Shown in pieces: positions 50,041 to 59,128 of a DNA stretch of 64,000 nt. A model generated the notes under the pieces. The model worked only from the letters and a program-made list of their open reading frames with translations. It was not told where the DNA came from and did no database searches. The DNA is from Hyphobacterium marinum (GTDB lineage: Bacteria; Pseudomonadota; Alphaproteobacteria; Caulobacterales; Maricaulaceae), in the NCBI RefSeq assembly GCF_036330325.1, contig NZ_JAZDRO010000003.1, positions 62,001 to 126,000 of the forward strand, read 5' to 3'. The translations under genes and the position numbers were made by a program. Every line of letters starts with the position of its first letter. The stretch's first letter is position 1.

Positions 50041-52212
50041 CTAGAAGCTGTGAGCCAGAACGGCGAGGAGCAAGAGCGCCACGATATTGGTGATCTTGAT
50101 CATCGGGTTCACCGCCGGACCGGCCGTATCCTTGTAGGGATCGCCAACCGTATCGCCGGTCACCGCTGCCTTGTGGGCTTCAGAGCCTTTCTCATGCAGC
50201 ACACCGTCGGAATCGGTGAAGCCGTCCTCGATCGCCTTCTTGGCGTTGTCCCAGGCACCACCGCCCGAGGTCATCGAGATGGCGACGAAGAGACCCGTCA
50301 CGATCACGCCGAGCAGCATCGCGCCGACAGCCGACAGGGCCGGACCAGTGCCCGCGATCAGCATGATCACGCCGAACAGGACGATCGGTGACAGCACCGG
50401 CAGCATGGACGGCACGATCATTTCGCGGATGGCGGCCTTGGTCAGCAGGTCTACCGCACGGCCATAGTCCGGCTTTTCGGTGCCCTGCATGATGCCCGGC
50501 TTCTCGCGGAACTGACGGCGCACCTCGACCACGACCGACTGCGCGGCGCGGCCCACGGCCATCATTGACATGCCGCCAAAGAGGAAGGGCAGTAGGCCAC
50601 CGAACAGGAGGCCAACGACCACATAGGGGTTGGAGAGCGAGAAGTTGACGACGTTCGCCGCAACTTCCGTTCCGCCATAGACCAGCCCGGAGAAGAAGCT
50701 GCCGTCAGCGGCATTCTCGATGAAGTGCTGGATGTCCGCCGTGTAGGCCGCGAACAGGACGAGCGCACCGAGGCCAGCCGAACCGATAGCATAGCCCTTG
50801 GTCACGGCCTTGGTCGTGTTGCCCACCGCGTCGAGCGCGTCGGTCGTGTTGCGAACGTCCTCGGGCAGGCCCGACATTTCGGCGATGCCGCCAGCATTGT
50901 CAGTCACCGGGCCGAAGGCATCGAGCGCCACGACCATGCCGGCCAGCGCCAGCATCGTCGTCACCGCGATGGCAATGCCGAAGAGGCCCGCCAGCACGAA
51001 GGTCGCGATGATGCCCCCGATGATGACCAGGGCCGGAAGCGCGGTGGCTTCAAGCGACACGGCCAGACCCTGGATGACGTTGGTTCCGTGACCGGAGACC
51101 GAGGCTTGCGCCACGGAGCGGACCGGACGGGCCGAAACACCGGTGTAGTATTCGGTGATCCAGATGATCAGGCCGGTCACGACGAGGCCGATCACACCGC
51201 ACAGGAACAGGTCCATGCCGGAAATGGCCAGGCCACCCGACGTGGTGAACTCGGTGTCGAGCCCAACAGTGAAGTAGATTAGTCCGAAGATCGCGAACAG
51301 CGACAGCACGGCCGAAACCACGAAGCCCTTGTAAAGGGCGTTCATGATGTTGTTCGACTTGCCCAGCTTCACGAAGAAAGTGCCGATGATCGAGGTCACG
51401 ATGCAGACCCCGCCAATGGCGAGCGGCAGGAACATCATTGCCGACGCAGCCGCACCGGCAAAGAAGATCGACGCCAGAACCATGGTCGCGACGACAGTCA
51501 CGGCATAGGTTTCAAAGAGGTCAGCCGCCATGCCCGCGCAGTCGCCGACATTGTCGCCGACATTGTCCGCGATGGTGGCCGGGTTGCGGGGATCGTCTTC
51601 CGGGATACCCGCTTCGACCTTGCCCACCATGTCACCGCCGACATCCGCACCCTTGGTGAAGATGCCGCCGCCAAGACGGGCGAAAATCGAGATGAGCGAG
51701 GCCCCGAAGCCGAGCGCGACAAGCGCGTCGATGACGGTGCGGTCAGTCGCCGCAACACCGAGCAACTCGGTCAGGAGGAAAAAATAGACCGCGACACCCA
51801 GCAGGGCGAGGCCCGCCACAAGCATGCCGGTCACAGCACCCGAGCGGAAGGCCATCGACAGGCCGCCAGCCAGGCTCTGGGTCGCGGCTTGCGTGGTCCG
51901 CACATTGGCCCGCACCGAGATCAGCATGCCGATGAAGCCGGCGACGCCGGACAGGACCGCACCGATGACGAAGCCTAGGGCCACCAGCCAGCCGAGCAGC
52001 AGGCCGACCACGATAGTGACAACGACGCCAACCATGGCAATCGTCATATACTGCCGCTTCAGATAGGCGTTCGCGCCCTCCTGAATCGCGGCGGCGATTT
52101 CTTTCATTTTGTCGGTGCCGGCGTCAGCCGACAGGATCGATCGGCTCTGAAATACGCCGTACAGGACGGCAAGCAGGCCGGCCGCAATGACCAACAAGAG
52201 TTCCAGTTGCAT
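50041..52212 (-). CDS. hppA: K+-insensitive proton-translocating pyrophosphatase
   Basis: Membrane pump coupling pyrophosphate hydrolysis to proton export. The 723-residue protein has about 16 transmembrane helices. Catalytic motifs are 'DVGGDMVGKVEAGIPEDDPRNPATIADNVGDNVGDCAGM', given in shortened form: GGDMVGKVEAGIPEDDPRNP and DNVGDNVGDCAGMAADLFE. The segment GNTTKAVTKG has lysine where K+-dependent enzymes have alanine, so it should be K+-insensitive. The start at 52212 (MQLELLLV) begins the first helix; the frame remains open upstream to 52353 but with no membrane content. Confidence 0.96.
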   Translation of the reverse strand: MQLELLLVIAAGLLAVLYGVFQSRSILSADAGTDKMKEIAAAIQEGANAYLKRQYMTIAMVGVVVTIVVGLLLGWLVALGFVIGAVLSGVAGFIGMLISVRANVRTTQAATQSLAGGLSMAFRSGAVTGMLVAGLALLGVAVYFFLLTELLGVAATDRTVIDALVALGFGASLISIFARLGGGIFTKGADVGGDMVGKVEAGIPEDDPRNPATIADNVGDNVGDCAGMAADLFETYAVTVVATMVLASIFFAGAAASAMMFLPLAIGGVCIVTSIIGTFFVKLGKSNNIMNALYKGFVVSAVLSLFAIFGLIYFTVGLDTEFTTSGGLAISGMDLFLCGVIGLVVTGLIIWITEYYTGVSARPVRSVAQASVSGHGTNVIQGLAVSLEATALPALVIIGGIIATFVLAGLFGIAIAVTTMLALAGMVVALDAFGPVTDNAGGIAEMSGLPEDVRNTTDALDAVGNTTKAVTKGYAIGSAGLGALVLFAAYTADIQHFIENAADGSFFSGLVYGGTEVAANVVNFSLSNPYVVVGLLFGGLLPFLFGGMSMMAVGRAAQSVVVEVRRQFREKPGIMQGTEKPDYGRAVDLLTKAAIREMIVPSMLPVLSPIVLFGVIMLIAGTGPALSAVGAMLLGVIVTGLFVAISMTSGGGAWDNAKKAIEDGFTDSDGVLHEKGSEAHKAAVTGDTVGDPYKDTAGPAVNPMIKITNIVALLLLAVLAHSF

Positions 52213-52321
52213 GGCTATGAGCCTCGTTCGTGTTGAGCGTGGTCGGGAAGGCAGGGGGTTGCCTGACCCACACGCCGAACGGCGAACGGAAACAGATTGG
52301 CCCCTCCCCAGAGGTGCCGGA

Positions 52322-52350
52322 AATATGCACAAGCCCGTCACGGTGCGCAA
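52322..52350 (-). promoter_or_regulatory. Candidate sigma-70-type promoter of hppA
   Basis: On the minus strand TTGCGC (52350-52345) is followed after 17 bases by CATATT (52327-52322). It lies about 110 bp ahead of the hppA start and is the best hexamer pair seen in the 170-bp gap. Confidence 0.4.
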
Positions 52351-52382
52351 CACACCGTTCAGAAAGGCTCATTTGTAGGGGA

Positions 52383-52883
52383 TCAGCGCCGGATCAGGCG
52401 CGTATCAGGCGAAGAAATCGCGAGGCTTTCAATAACATTCGCGCCGAACTGTTCGGACAGCGCCGCCATCCAGACCCGATTGGCCACGTCGCGATCAATG
52501 CCCATGCCGTCCGCGCTGGTGATCGATTCGCGGTGGCTCGCCCGGATCATCGCGTCGAGCGCATAGTGCGCGTTCTCGCGGATGTCCCAGGCATCGACGC
52601 CTTCGCGAACCATCATCCGCACCTGCAGATACGCATAGCCGCGCAGACGGTCGTCCTCGACCAACGGGGACACGATCGCGGGCAGGATGATGACGCGCGG
52701 ATTGTCGTCGGTTCCGTGGCTGTCAGCGGGGTCTTCACTATCGTCCCCGTCATCTAGCGTGAAACTGGCCTGGATACGGTTGCCGTCGCGGGTTCCGCCA
52801 CCGCCGCCGCCACCACCTGCGGCAAGCGCAACTGGTGCAGTTCCAATGGTCAGCGCAAAGAGCGCGATCAGGAAACGGGGCAT
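52383..52883 (-). CDS. Conserved exported protein of unknown function downstream of thiL
   Basis: A 166-residue protein with a signal peptide (MPRFLIALFALTIGTAPVALA) followed by a run of eight glycines and an acidic linker. The body (about 60-160) has 'VIILPAIVSPLVEDDRLRGYAYLQVRMMVREG' and 'WDIRENAHYALDAMIRASHR', a pattern I associate with conserved alphaproteobacterial proteins next to thiL; it also recalls FliL-like periplasmic domains, without firm support. It begins 45 bp after the thiL stop on the same strand and may be the operon's last gene. Confidence 0.72.
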   Translation of the reverse strand: MPRFLIALFALTIGTAPVALAAGGGGGGGGTRDGNRIQASFTLDDGDDSEDPADSHGTDDNPRVIILPAIVSPLVEDDRLRGYAYLQVRMMVREGVDAWDIRENAHYALDAMIRASHRESITSADGMGIDRDVANRVWMAALSEQFGANVIESLAISSPDTRLIRR

Positions 52884-52928
52884 GGCGATACCTCCCGGGA
52901 CAGGACGTCGGTTGGTACAGCAAACCCG

Positions 52929-53900
52929 TCAAAAATGAGTGAAACCGGCCGAATCAATTTGAACAGGCGCACCTGACCCATCCAGCAGGCGGACGCCCTC
53001 GCCCTTTTTCACCTGCCCGATCCGCGTGATGGGAATTCCGGTTTCCCGGGCGGCCCTCTGAATGGCGTGGTGGCAGTCCGCTGGCGCACAGAACAGAAGC
53101 TCATAGTCATCGCCATACCCGGCGAGCCGTGCGCGGGCGATGTCGGGATCGTCCTGTCTTGCCACCCAGTCTCTCGCCGTGCCGGACAGGGGAAGGTCCG
53201 CCAGCGTGACGTCCAGCGCCACCTGGCTGACCGTCGACAGATGCCCGGCATCGGCTGCAAGACCGTCGGATATGTCGATCATCGCGTTGGCCCGTCCCCG
53301 AAGATGCGATGCGAGCGCCGTCCGGACCGGCGGTATCCGATAGCGTTCGACGGCCGCACCCAGACCGGCCTCCCCTTGCAGCGACAATAGGCCCAGGCCC
53401 GCATCGCCGATTGTCCCGGTGACGTAGACATGGTCGCCCGCCCTCGCCCCGGCGCGGCGCACGGCTGATCCAGCGGGAAGAGAACCGAACAACGTCCCGG
53501 TGATGGTCCACGGACCGGGCGTGACGGTCGTATCGCCCCCGATGAGCGGCACGGCGCGTACGGACAATTCTTCGGCGAGTCCGTCCGTAAACCGGTCCCG
53601 CAAATCGGTTGAACCATCCCTCGGCCAGGAAATGGACAGCATCGCGGCGTGTGGTTCGGCCCCCATTGCCGCGAGATCGGAGAGGCTGACCCGCAACGCC
53701 TTGACCGCTACCGTCTCCGGCGGGTCACCAGGAAGGAAATGCACGCCCTCGATCAACGTGTCGGACGTGACAACCAGTTCGCATCCGACCGGGACGGCCA
53801 GAACCGCCGCGTCGTCTGTGAGATTGAAGGCACCGGTGTAGCCCGAGGCGAGCGGGGCCAACCGCCGCCGAATATAACCGAACTCGCCCTCGCCGCTCAT
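52929..53900 (-). CDS. thiL: Thiamine-monophosphate kinase
   Basis: ATP-dependent phosphorylation of thiamine phosphate to thiamine diphosphate. The 323-residue protein has 'GEFGYIRRRLAPLA', 'LTDDAAVLAVPVG', 'VTSDTLIEGVHFLPG' and 'AVKALRVSLSDLAAMGAEP', the AIR-synthase-like ThiL motifs. 'MIDISDGLAADAGHL' and 'YGDDYELLFCAP' follow. It overlaps nusB by 4 bp (ATGA). Confidence 0.95.
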   Translation of the reverse strand: MSGEGEFGYIRRRLAPLASGYTGAFNLTDDAAVLAVPVGCELVVTSDTLIEGVHFLPGDPPETVAVKALRVSLSDLAAMGAEPHAAMLSISWPRDGSTDLRDRFTDGLAEELSVRAVPLIGGDTTVTPGPWTITGTLFGSLPAGSAVRRAGARAGDHVYVTGTIGDAGLGLLSLQGEAGLGAAVERYRIPPVRTALASHLRGRANAMIDISDGLAADAGHLSTVSQVALDVTLADLPLSGTARDWVARQDDPDIARARLAGYGDDYELLFCAPADCHHAIQRAARETGIPITRIGQVKKGEGVRLLDGSGAPVQIDSAGFTHF

Positions 53901-54385
53901 TTACCCGCGAGTTCGCCCTGGCGGGCCCGGCGGGCCGCACCATCGAGTGCGGCATTGACGAATTTCGGCTCCGGCCCGTCGAAGAAGGCCGCAGCGACGG
54001 CGACGTATTCATCGATAATGACACGCGCGGGAATGTCTGCGCGATTGAGGAGTTCGTAGTTGGCCGCCCGAAGGATGGCCCGCAGCGTCGCGTCGATCCG
54101 GTCCAGCTTCCAGTTCTTGGCCAGCGACTTGGCGGCAAATCCGTCGATATCGCGCTGGTTTTTGACCACACCGGACACCAGCCCGTCGAAGAAGTCGGTG
54201 TCCACGTCGGTCAGGGCCGTATCGTCGCCCTCCTGGTCGAAGCGGGCCTCGTGGAATTCCGCAATGACACCGGACGCGCCGCGCCCGGTCATGTCCATCT
54301 GGTAGAGCGCCTGGACGGCGGCCAGACGCGCGGCACCCCGGCGGCGGGCCCGCCGCGCGCTGTCGGTTTCGGCGGGCGCGCTCAT
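53897..54385 (-). CDS. nusB: Transcription antitermination factor NusB
   Basis: A 162-residue RNA-binding protein acting with NusE at boxA sites of rRNA operons. Markers are 'RRRGAARLAAVQALYQMDMTG' near residues 13-33, 'WKLDRIDATLRAILRAANYELL' and 'VIIDEYVAVAAAFFDGPEPKFVNAALD'. It is translationally coupled to ribH upstream and thiL downstream by ATGA overlaps. Confidence 0.96.
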   Translation of the reverse strand: MSAPAETDSARRARRRGAARLAAVQALYQMDMTGRGASGVIAEFHEARFDQEGDDTALTDVDTDFFDGLVSGVVKNQRDIDGFAAKSLAKNWKLDRIDATLRAILRAANYELLNRADIPARVIIDEYVAVAAAFFDGPEPKFVNAALDGAARRARQGELAGK

Positions 54386-54810
54386 GCCGGCACCTCATAG
54401 CGGCGCGACAGTGCCAACATGGCCAGGCACGCTTCGGCTGCGTCCTTGCCCTTGTTCTTCTTGCCAGCCCGCACTTCGGCCTGCTCCCGGTTTTCAACTG
54501 TCAGGATGCCATAGCCGATGGGAATGCCAGCCAGCGACAAGTCCATCAGGCCGCGCGCGGATTCTCCACAGACATAGTCGTAGTGGCTGGTCTCGCCACG
54601 GATGACACAGCCAAGCGCCACATAGCCGTCGAACGGCATATCGGACCGGTCTGCCATGGAAATGGCGGCGGGGATTTCAAAGGCACCGGGGACCTCGATC
54701 AGCTCGACATCGCAATCGGGCATCGCGGCCTTTGCGCCGGCGATCAGCGAGTCGGCAATGTCGCGGTAGAAGGTCGCCGCGACGATCAGGATGCGGGGGC
54801 GTTCAATCAT
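54382..54810 (-). CDS. ribH: 6,7-dimethyl-8-ribityllumazine synthase
   Basis: Penultimate step of riboflavin synthesis. The 142-residue protein has 'FYRDIADSLIAGAKAAM', 'VELIEVPGAFEIPAAI', 'GCVIRGETSHYDYVCGES' (with the catalytic His) and 'GILTVENREQAEVRAG'. It overlaps ribB and nusB by 4 bp each. Confidence 0.97.
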   Translation of the reverse strand: MIERPRILIVAATFYRDIADSLIAGAKAAMPDCDVELIEVPGAFEIPAAISMADRSDMPFDGYVALGCVIRGETSHYDYVCGESARGLMDLSLAGIPIGYGILTVENREQAEVRAGKKNKGKDAAEACLAMLALSRRYEVPA

Positions 54811-55925
54811 GTCGCGGCTCCGGAAATTTCGCGCACGTCGGTCACGGAGAGCCCGTAGCCGTCAAGGCCGATAATGGTTTGCGGGGCGGTCGTGGCAAGG
54901 ATCATTTCCCGCACACCCAGATCAAGCAGGATCTGCGCACCCACGCCGTATTCGCGCAAGCGCCGGGCTTCGCGTTCATCCGGCGCGTCGGTCGGCTGCG
55001 CGCCAAAGCGTTCCATGATTGCATTGGGATTGGTCTCGCGGATGCAGACCATCACCGCCGGACCGTCATGGGCCACCAGCGCCCTGACCCCGGCTTCGGC
55101 CAGGCCGCCGCGCGAACCATCAGCGCACAGGACATCATCGGCAAAGCTGACCTTGTGCATGCGGACCAGCGTCGGCTGGTCGCCGGACGGCTTGCCTTTG
55201 ACAAGCGCGACATGCTCGGCCCCGTCCAGCGTGTTGCGGAAAACGACAAGGTTAAGCGGTCCGCCCCATCGGCTGGTGAATTCGGTTTCGATCCGGCGTT
55301 CGATAAAGCGGTCATTGCCGCGCCGGTAGGCAATCAGGTCGGCGATCGTGCCGATCTTCAGCCCATGCAGCTGGGCGAAGGCGACAAGATCGGGCATCCG
55401 CGCCATCGTGCCGTCTTCGTTCATGATCTCGCAGATCACGCCGGACGGGTGCAGCCCGGCCAGCCGGGCCACATCGATGGCCGCTTCGGTATGACCCGCC
55501 CGGACGAGCACCCCGCCGTCACGGGCAACCAGGGGAAAGACATGCCCGGGCGTGACGATATCGTCCGCGCCTTTCTCAGGGTCCGTCGCCACGGCAATGG
55601 TGCGCGCGCGGTCATGGGCAGAAATCCCGGTCGACACCCCTTCTTTGGCTTCGATGGAAACCGTGAAAGCCGTCTGGTGACGGGTACGGTTTTCTGCCGA
55701 CATCAGCTTGAGATCGAGCGCTTTCGCCCGTTCTGCAGTCAGGGACAGACAGATCAGGCCACGGCCGTGCCGGGCCATGAAATTGATCGCATCGGGCGTG
55801 GCGAACTGGGCGGGGATGACGAGATCACCCTCATTCTCGCGGTCGTCGGCATCGACGAGGATGAACATGCGCCCGTTGCGGGCGTCCTCGAGGATATCCT
55901 CGACAGGAGAGATGGGTGAACTCAT
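54807..55925 (-). CDS. ribB: 3,4-dihydroxy-2-butanone-4-phosphate synthase with degenerate GTP-cyclohydrolase-II-like C-terminus
   Basis: A 372-residue RibBA-like protein. The N-terminal DHBP synthase domain (about 1-210) is intact: 'MFILVDADDRENEGDLVIPAQFATPDAINFM' region, 'HTEAAIDVARLAGLHPSGVICEIMNEDG'. The C-terminal half has the cyclohydrolase-II fold outline but not the zinc motif: the usual S-x-C-x-T-G-D-...-C-D-C stretch is replaced by VRMHKVSFADDVLCADG, so GTP hydrolysis is unlikely. The DHBP step is therefore its function, and a separate RibA must exist elsewhere. It is coupled to ribE and ribH by ATGA overlaps. Confidence 0.93.
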   Translation of the reverse strand: MSSPISPVEDILEDARNGRMFILVDADDRENEGDLVIPAQFATPDAINFMARHGRGLICLSLTAERAKALDLKLMSAENRTRHQTAFTVSIEAKEGVSTGISAHDRARTIAVATDPEKGADDIVTPGHVFPLVARDGGVLVRAGHTEAAIDVARLAGLHPSGVICEIMNEDGTMARMPDLVAFAQLHGLKIGTIADLIAYRRGNDRFIERRIETEFTSRWGGPLNLVVFRNTLDGAEHVALVKGKPSGDQPTLVRMHKVSFADDVLCADGSRGGLAEAGVRALVAHDGPAVMVCIRETNPNAIMERFGAQPTDAPDEREARRLREYGVGAQILLDLGVREMILATTAPQTIIGLDGYGLSVTDVREISGAAT

Positions 55926-56545
55926 CGCGGCGCTTCCGGTGCGGACGGGGCCGTCTCGGCCAGACGCGCGGCGTAGCGCGCCATCAGGTCGACCTCAAGG
56001 TTGACCGCCTGCCCGCGCTGCATTTCGCCTAGCGTCGTGGCCTGTGCGGTGTGGGGAATGATCATCACCGAGAACACATGCCCGTCGACCGCATTGACGG
56101 TCAGCGATACGCCATCGACCGCAATTGAGCCCTTGCGGGCAATATAGCGTGACAGATCGCCCGAAGCGGCAATGTGAAAGGTGATCCACTCGCCGCCATC
56201 CTCCCGGTCGACGACCTGGCCAACACCATCGACATGGCCGGTCACGATATGCCCGCCGAGTTCGTCGCCCACTTTCAATGAACGCTCGAGATTGATCCGG
56301 TCCCCCTCCTCCAGCGCGCCGAGCATCGTGGCTTTCAGGGTCTCCGGTGAAATCTCCACCGAATAGGCCGTACCACCCTCGATGGCCCGGAACTCCGTGA
56401 CCGTCAGGCAGGCCCCGGCATGGCAGATGGAACAGCCCGTCTCGAAACTGGCGGCGGGATAGGGCGAGGATACCGTCAAATGGTGTCGGGTCCCAGGCTC
56501 AACGGCGATGACACGCCCCATGGCGCTGACAAGTCCGGTAAACAT
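55922..56545 (-). CDS. ribE: Riboflavin synthase, alpha chain
   Basis: Dismutates two lumazines to riboflavin. The 207-residue protein has two lumazine-binding barrels: first 'MFTGLVSAMGRVIAVEPG' with 'CSICHAGACLTV', and second from about residue 98 with 'GHIVTGHVDGVGQV' and 'GSIAVDGVSLTVNAVDG'. It is 6 bp downstream of the ribD-like gene and overlaps ribB. Confidence 0.96.
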   Translation of the reverse strand: MFTGLVSAMGRVIAVEPGTRHHLTVSSPYPAASFETGCSICHAGACLTVTEFRAIEGGTAYSVEISPETLKATMLGALEEGDRINLERSLKVGDELGGHIVTGHVDGVGQVVDREDGGEWITFHIAASGDLSRYIARKGSIAVDGVSLTVNAVDGHVFSVMIIPHTAQATTLGEMQRGQAVNLEVDLMARYAARLAETAPSAPEAPR

Positions 56546-56551
56546 GGGTCT

Positions 56552-57229
56552 TCAGCCTTTTGCGCGGACATAGGTTTCGTGCAGGTCGGGCCCGCATTCG
56601 GTTACCTGCTCGCGGGTAAAGATGGGGGCCTCGTCCAGTCTTTCAAACCCCAAGGCATCCAGGACCGGACGGCTGTCCCCGCCCAGCATGACCGGAGCGC
56701 GAAACCATTCGATGCGGTCGACGAGGCCGGACCGTAACGCCGCACCGGCAACCCGGCTGCCGGCTTCGATCAGAATCGAATTGCATTCGCGTTGCACCAG
56801 ATCCTCAATCACCGACCGAAAGGCGATGGACGGCCCGTCAAACCGGCTCACAGGGACAATCTCGGCCCCTTTCTCCTGCAGGCGCGATACGGCATGGCCC
56901 GGTACGTCGCGTCCGCAATAGATCAGCACCGGCCCTGACGTGTCGGCCAGCATTTGCGCGGTTTCGGGAAAACGCAGCCGTGTATCCAGAACGGCGCGGA
57001 ACGGTTGTCTCTCGGCGAGCTCGCCATCAGGGCGTGCCGTCATCAGCGGATCGTCCGCCAGGACCGTGCCGATACCCGTCAGAACCGCGTCGCTTGCCGC
57101 GCGCAGGCGATGTACTTCCGCTCGTGCCTCCGCGCCCGTAATCCATTGCGACGCGCCATTGGCGAGTGCGATACGCCCATCCAGCGAGGTCGCCAGTTTC
57201 AGGGTCAGGACCGGTTTGCGGGCGGTCAT
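56552..57229 (-). CDS. RibD C-terminal (reductase) domain protein without the deaminase domain
   Basis: A 225-residue protein consisting only of the RibD reductase domain, which reduces the ribosylamino-pyrimidine to the ribitylamino form using NADPH. It starts 'RKPVLTLKLATSLDGRIAL' (typical RibD_C start), then 'ITGAEARAEVHRLRAASDAVLTGIGTVLADDP' and 'ILIEAGSRVAGAAL'. The zinc-dependent deaminase half, with its H-A-E and P-C-x-x-x-x-x-x-P-C-x motifs, is absent. Because it overlaps the nrdR end (57226-57229), there is no room for it upstream. Another gene must supply the deaminase. Confidence 0.88.
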   Translation of the reverse strand: MTARKPVLTLKLATSLDGRIALANGASQWITGAEARAEVHRLRAASDAVLTGIGTVLADDPLMTARPDGELAERQPFRAVLDTRLRFPETAQMLADTSGPVLIYCGRDVPGHAVSRLQEKGAEIVPVSRFDGPSIAFRSVIEDLVQRECNSILIEAGSRVAGAALRSGLVDRIEWFRAPVMLGGDSRPVLDALGFERLDEAPIFTREQVTECGPDLHETYVRAKG

Positions 57230-57711
57230 TCGCCGGACGGCGGTATGACCTCGCCCTTCGGGCCGAGGCGCTCATCCTTGATGAATTCGCGGAAGTCTTC
57301 GACCTCCCGGAAATCCTTGTAGACAGACGCGTAGCGGACATAGGCGACCTGATCGAGATTCTTCAGCGCGTCCATGATCAGCTGCCCAATACGGCCCGAT
57401 TCAATCTCCGCATCACCGCTGCTTTCCAGGCGCCGGATAATGCCCGAAATCGCCTGTTCGATCTTGTCCGGGTCGATGTTCCGCTTTTGGCAGGCGAGCA
57501 TCACCGAGCGGGTCATCTTGTCCCGGTCAAACGGTGCGCGTCGCCCGCTCTTTTTCATCACGGTCAGCTCGCGCAATTGAACCCGCTCGAACGTGGTGAA
57601 GCGGGCCGCACAGGCCGGACATTGCCGGCGGCGGCGAATAGCGGCCCCGTCTTCGGCGGGACGGGAATCCTTCACCTGAGTGTCGTCGTGATTGCAGAAC
57701 GGGCAGCGCAT
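57226..57711 (-). CDS. nrdR: Transcriptional repressor NrdR
   Basis: A 161-residue zinc-finger/ATP-cone regulator of ribonucleotide reductase genes. The N-terminal ribbon is MRCPFCNHDDTQVKDSRPAEDG with the second Cys pair in CPACAARFTTFERVQ. The ATP-cone (about 49-139) starts 'TVMKKSGRRAPFDRDKMTRSVMLAC'. It lies 13 bp after glyA and overlaps the ribD-like gene, the usual alphaproteobacterial order. Confidence 0.97.
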   Translation of the reverse strand: MRCPFCNHDDTQVKDSRPAEDGAAIRRRRQCPACAARFTTFERVQLRELTVMKKSGRRAPFDRDKMTRSVMLACQKRNIDPDKIEQAISGIIRRLESSGDAEIESGRIGQLIMDALKNLDQVAYVRYASVYKDFREVEDFREFIKDERLGPKGEVIPPSGE

Positions 57712-57724
57712 AGGTGGCGGTGTC

Positions 57725-59026
57725 CTACCTCAATTCGGGGTAAATCGGAAAACGGACCGTCAGGGCCTTCACTTCGTCCCCGACACGGCGTTCGACCTCG
57801 GCATCGCCGGCGGGGTTGGCTGCGAGCGCGTCAAGGACCTCGGCCATCCAGCGGCCAATCTGGGCAAACTCGGCTGTCCCAAAGCCGCGCGTTGTGCCGG
57901 CCGGTGACCCGATCCGCAGCCCCGACGTGACGGTCGGCTTTTCCGGATCGTTCGGCACGCCATTCTTGTTACAGGTCATCCCGGCGCGTTCGAGCGCCTT
58001 TTCGGCAATGTCTCCGGTCAGCTTTTTCGGGCGCAGGTCGACCAGCGCAAGATGGCTGTCTGTTCCGCCTGATACCAGCGCATAACCGGCGTCTTCCAGA
58101 GCACCGGCCATCGCCTTGCAATTGGCGATGACGGCTTTCGCATAATCCTTGAAATCCGGGCGCAGCGCTTCGCCGAACGCCGCGGCCTTGCCGGCAATGA
58201 CGTGCATCAGTGGCCCGCCCTGGAGACCAGGGAAGATGGCGGAGTTGAACTTCTTCCCCAGCTCGGCATCACGCGAAAGGATCATCCCGCCCCGCGGTCC
58301 GCGTAGTGTCTTGTGTGTCGTGGTGGTGACCACATCGGCATGCGGCACCGGATTGGGATAGGCCCCGCCGGCGACCAGACCGGCGAAATGGGCCATGTCG
58401 ACCATCAGCCGCGCACCGCAGGCATCAGCGATCTCGCGGAAGGCGGCAAAATCGATCACGCGCGGATAGGCCGAGCCACCCGCAATGATCAGCTTGGGCT
58501 TCAACTCCATTGCCTGGGCGCGCAGCGCATCCATGTCGATCTGGGCATCGGTCTCGCGTACACCATAGTGATGGGCGTCAAACCACTTTCCGGACAGGTT
58601 CGGACGCGCGCCGTGGGTCAGGTGCCCGCCGGCATCGAGACTGAGACCCAGGATGGCGTCACCGGGCTGCAGCAGCGCCAGGAACACACCCTGGTTGGCC
58701 TGGCTGCCGGAACTCGGCTGGACATTCGCGTACTCGGCACCAAACAGCGCCTTGGCGCGGTCAATGGCCAGCGTCTCGGCCCGGTCAACATGCTCGCAGC
58801 CGCCGTAGTAGCGCTTGCCCGGATACCCTTCGGCATACTTGTTGGTCAGCGGAGAGCCTTGCGCTTCCAGAACGGCCCGCGACACGATGTTCTCCGACGC
58901 GATCAGCTCAATCTGGTCCTGCTGACGATGGATCTCGTCGCGAATCGCGGCGGCCAGCTCGGGATCAGTCTGACCCAGCCCGGTCGAAAAGAAGCGATCC
59001 TGCTTCGTGGCGGCACTGTCGGGCAT
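57725..59026 (-). CDS. glyA: Serine hydroxymethyltransferase
   Basis: PLP enzyme interconverting serine and glycine with transfer of a one-carbon unit to tetrahydrofolate. The 433-residue protein has 'LIASENIVSRAVLEAQGSPLTNKYAEGYPGKRYYGG' region, 'ANVQPSSGSQANQGVF' and the PLP lysine in TTTTHKTLRGPRGGMIL. The start at 59026 (MPDSAATK) has AAGGAG 6 bases upstream; the frame extends to 59083 without RBS. It heads the long operon glyA-nrdR-ribD-ribE-ribB-ribH-nusB-thiL and shares a 217-bp regulatory region with mucR. Confidence 0.97.
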   Translation of the reverse strand: MPDSAATKQDRFFSTGLGQTDPELAAAIRDEIHRQQDQIELIASENIVSRAVLEAQGSPLTNKYAEGYPGKRYYGGCEHVDRAETLAIDRAKALFGAEYANVQPSSGSQANQGVFLALLQPGDAILGLSLDAGGHLTHGARPNLSGKWFDAHHYGVRETDAQIDMDALRAQAMELKPKLIIAGGSAYPRVIDFAAFREIADACGARLMVDMAHFAGLVAGGAYPNPVPHADVVTTTTHKTLRGPRGGMILSRDAELGKKFNSAIFPGLQGGPLMHVIAGKAAAFGEALRPDFKDYAKAVIANCKAMAGALEDAGYALVSGGTDSHLALVDLRPKKLTGDIAEKALERAGMTCNKNGVPNDPEKPTVTSGLRIGSPAGTTRGFGTAEFAQIGRWMAEVLDALAANPAGDAEVERRVGDEVKALTVRFPIYPELR

Positions 59027-59128
59027 GTCGAACTCCTTGCACTTTGACAATCTCTTGATAGGCGGCAGCGGCAGGCGTGACAATGCAGCAAGCCTGTCGC
59101 GCGAACTTATGCAATATTTTTGTATTCG

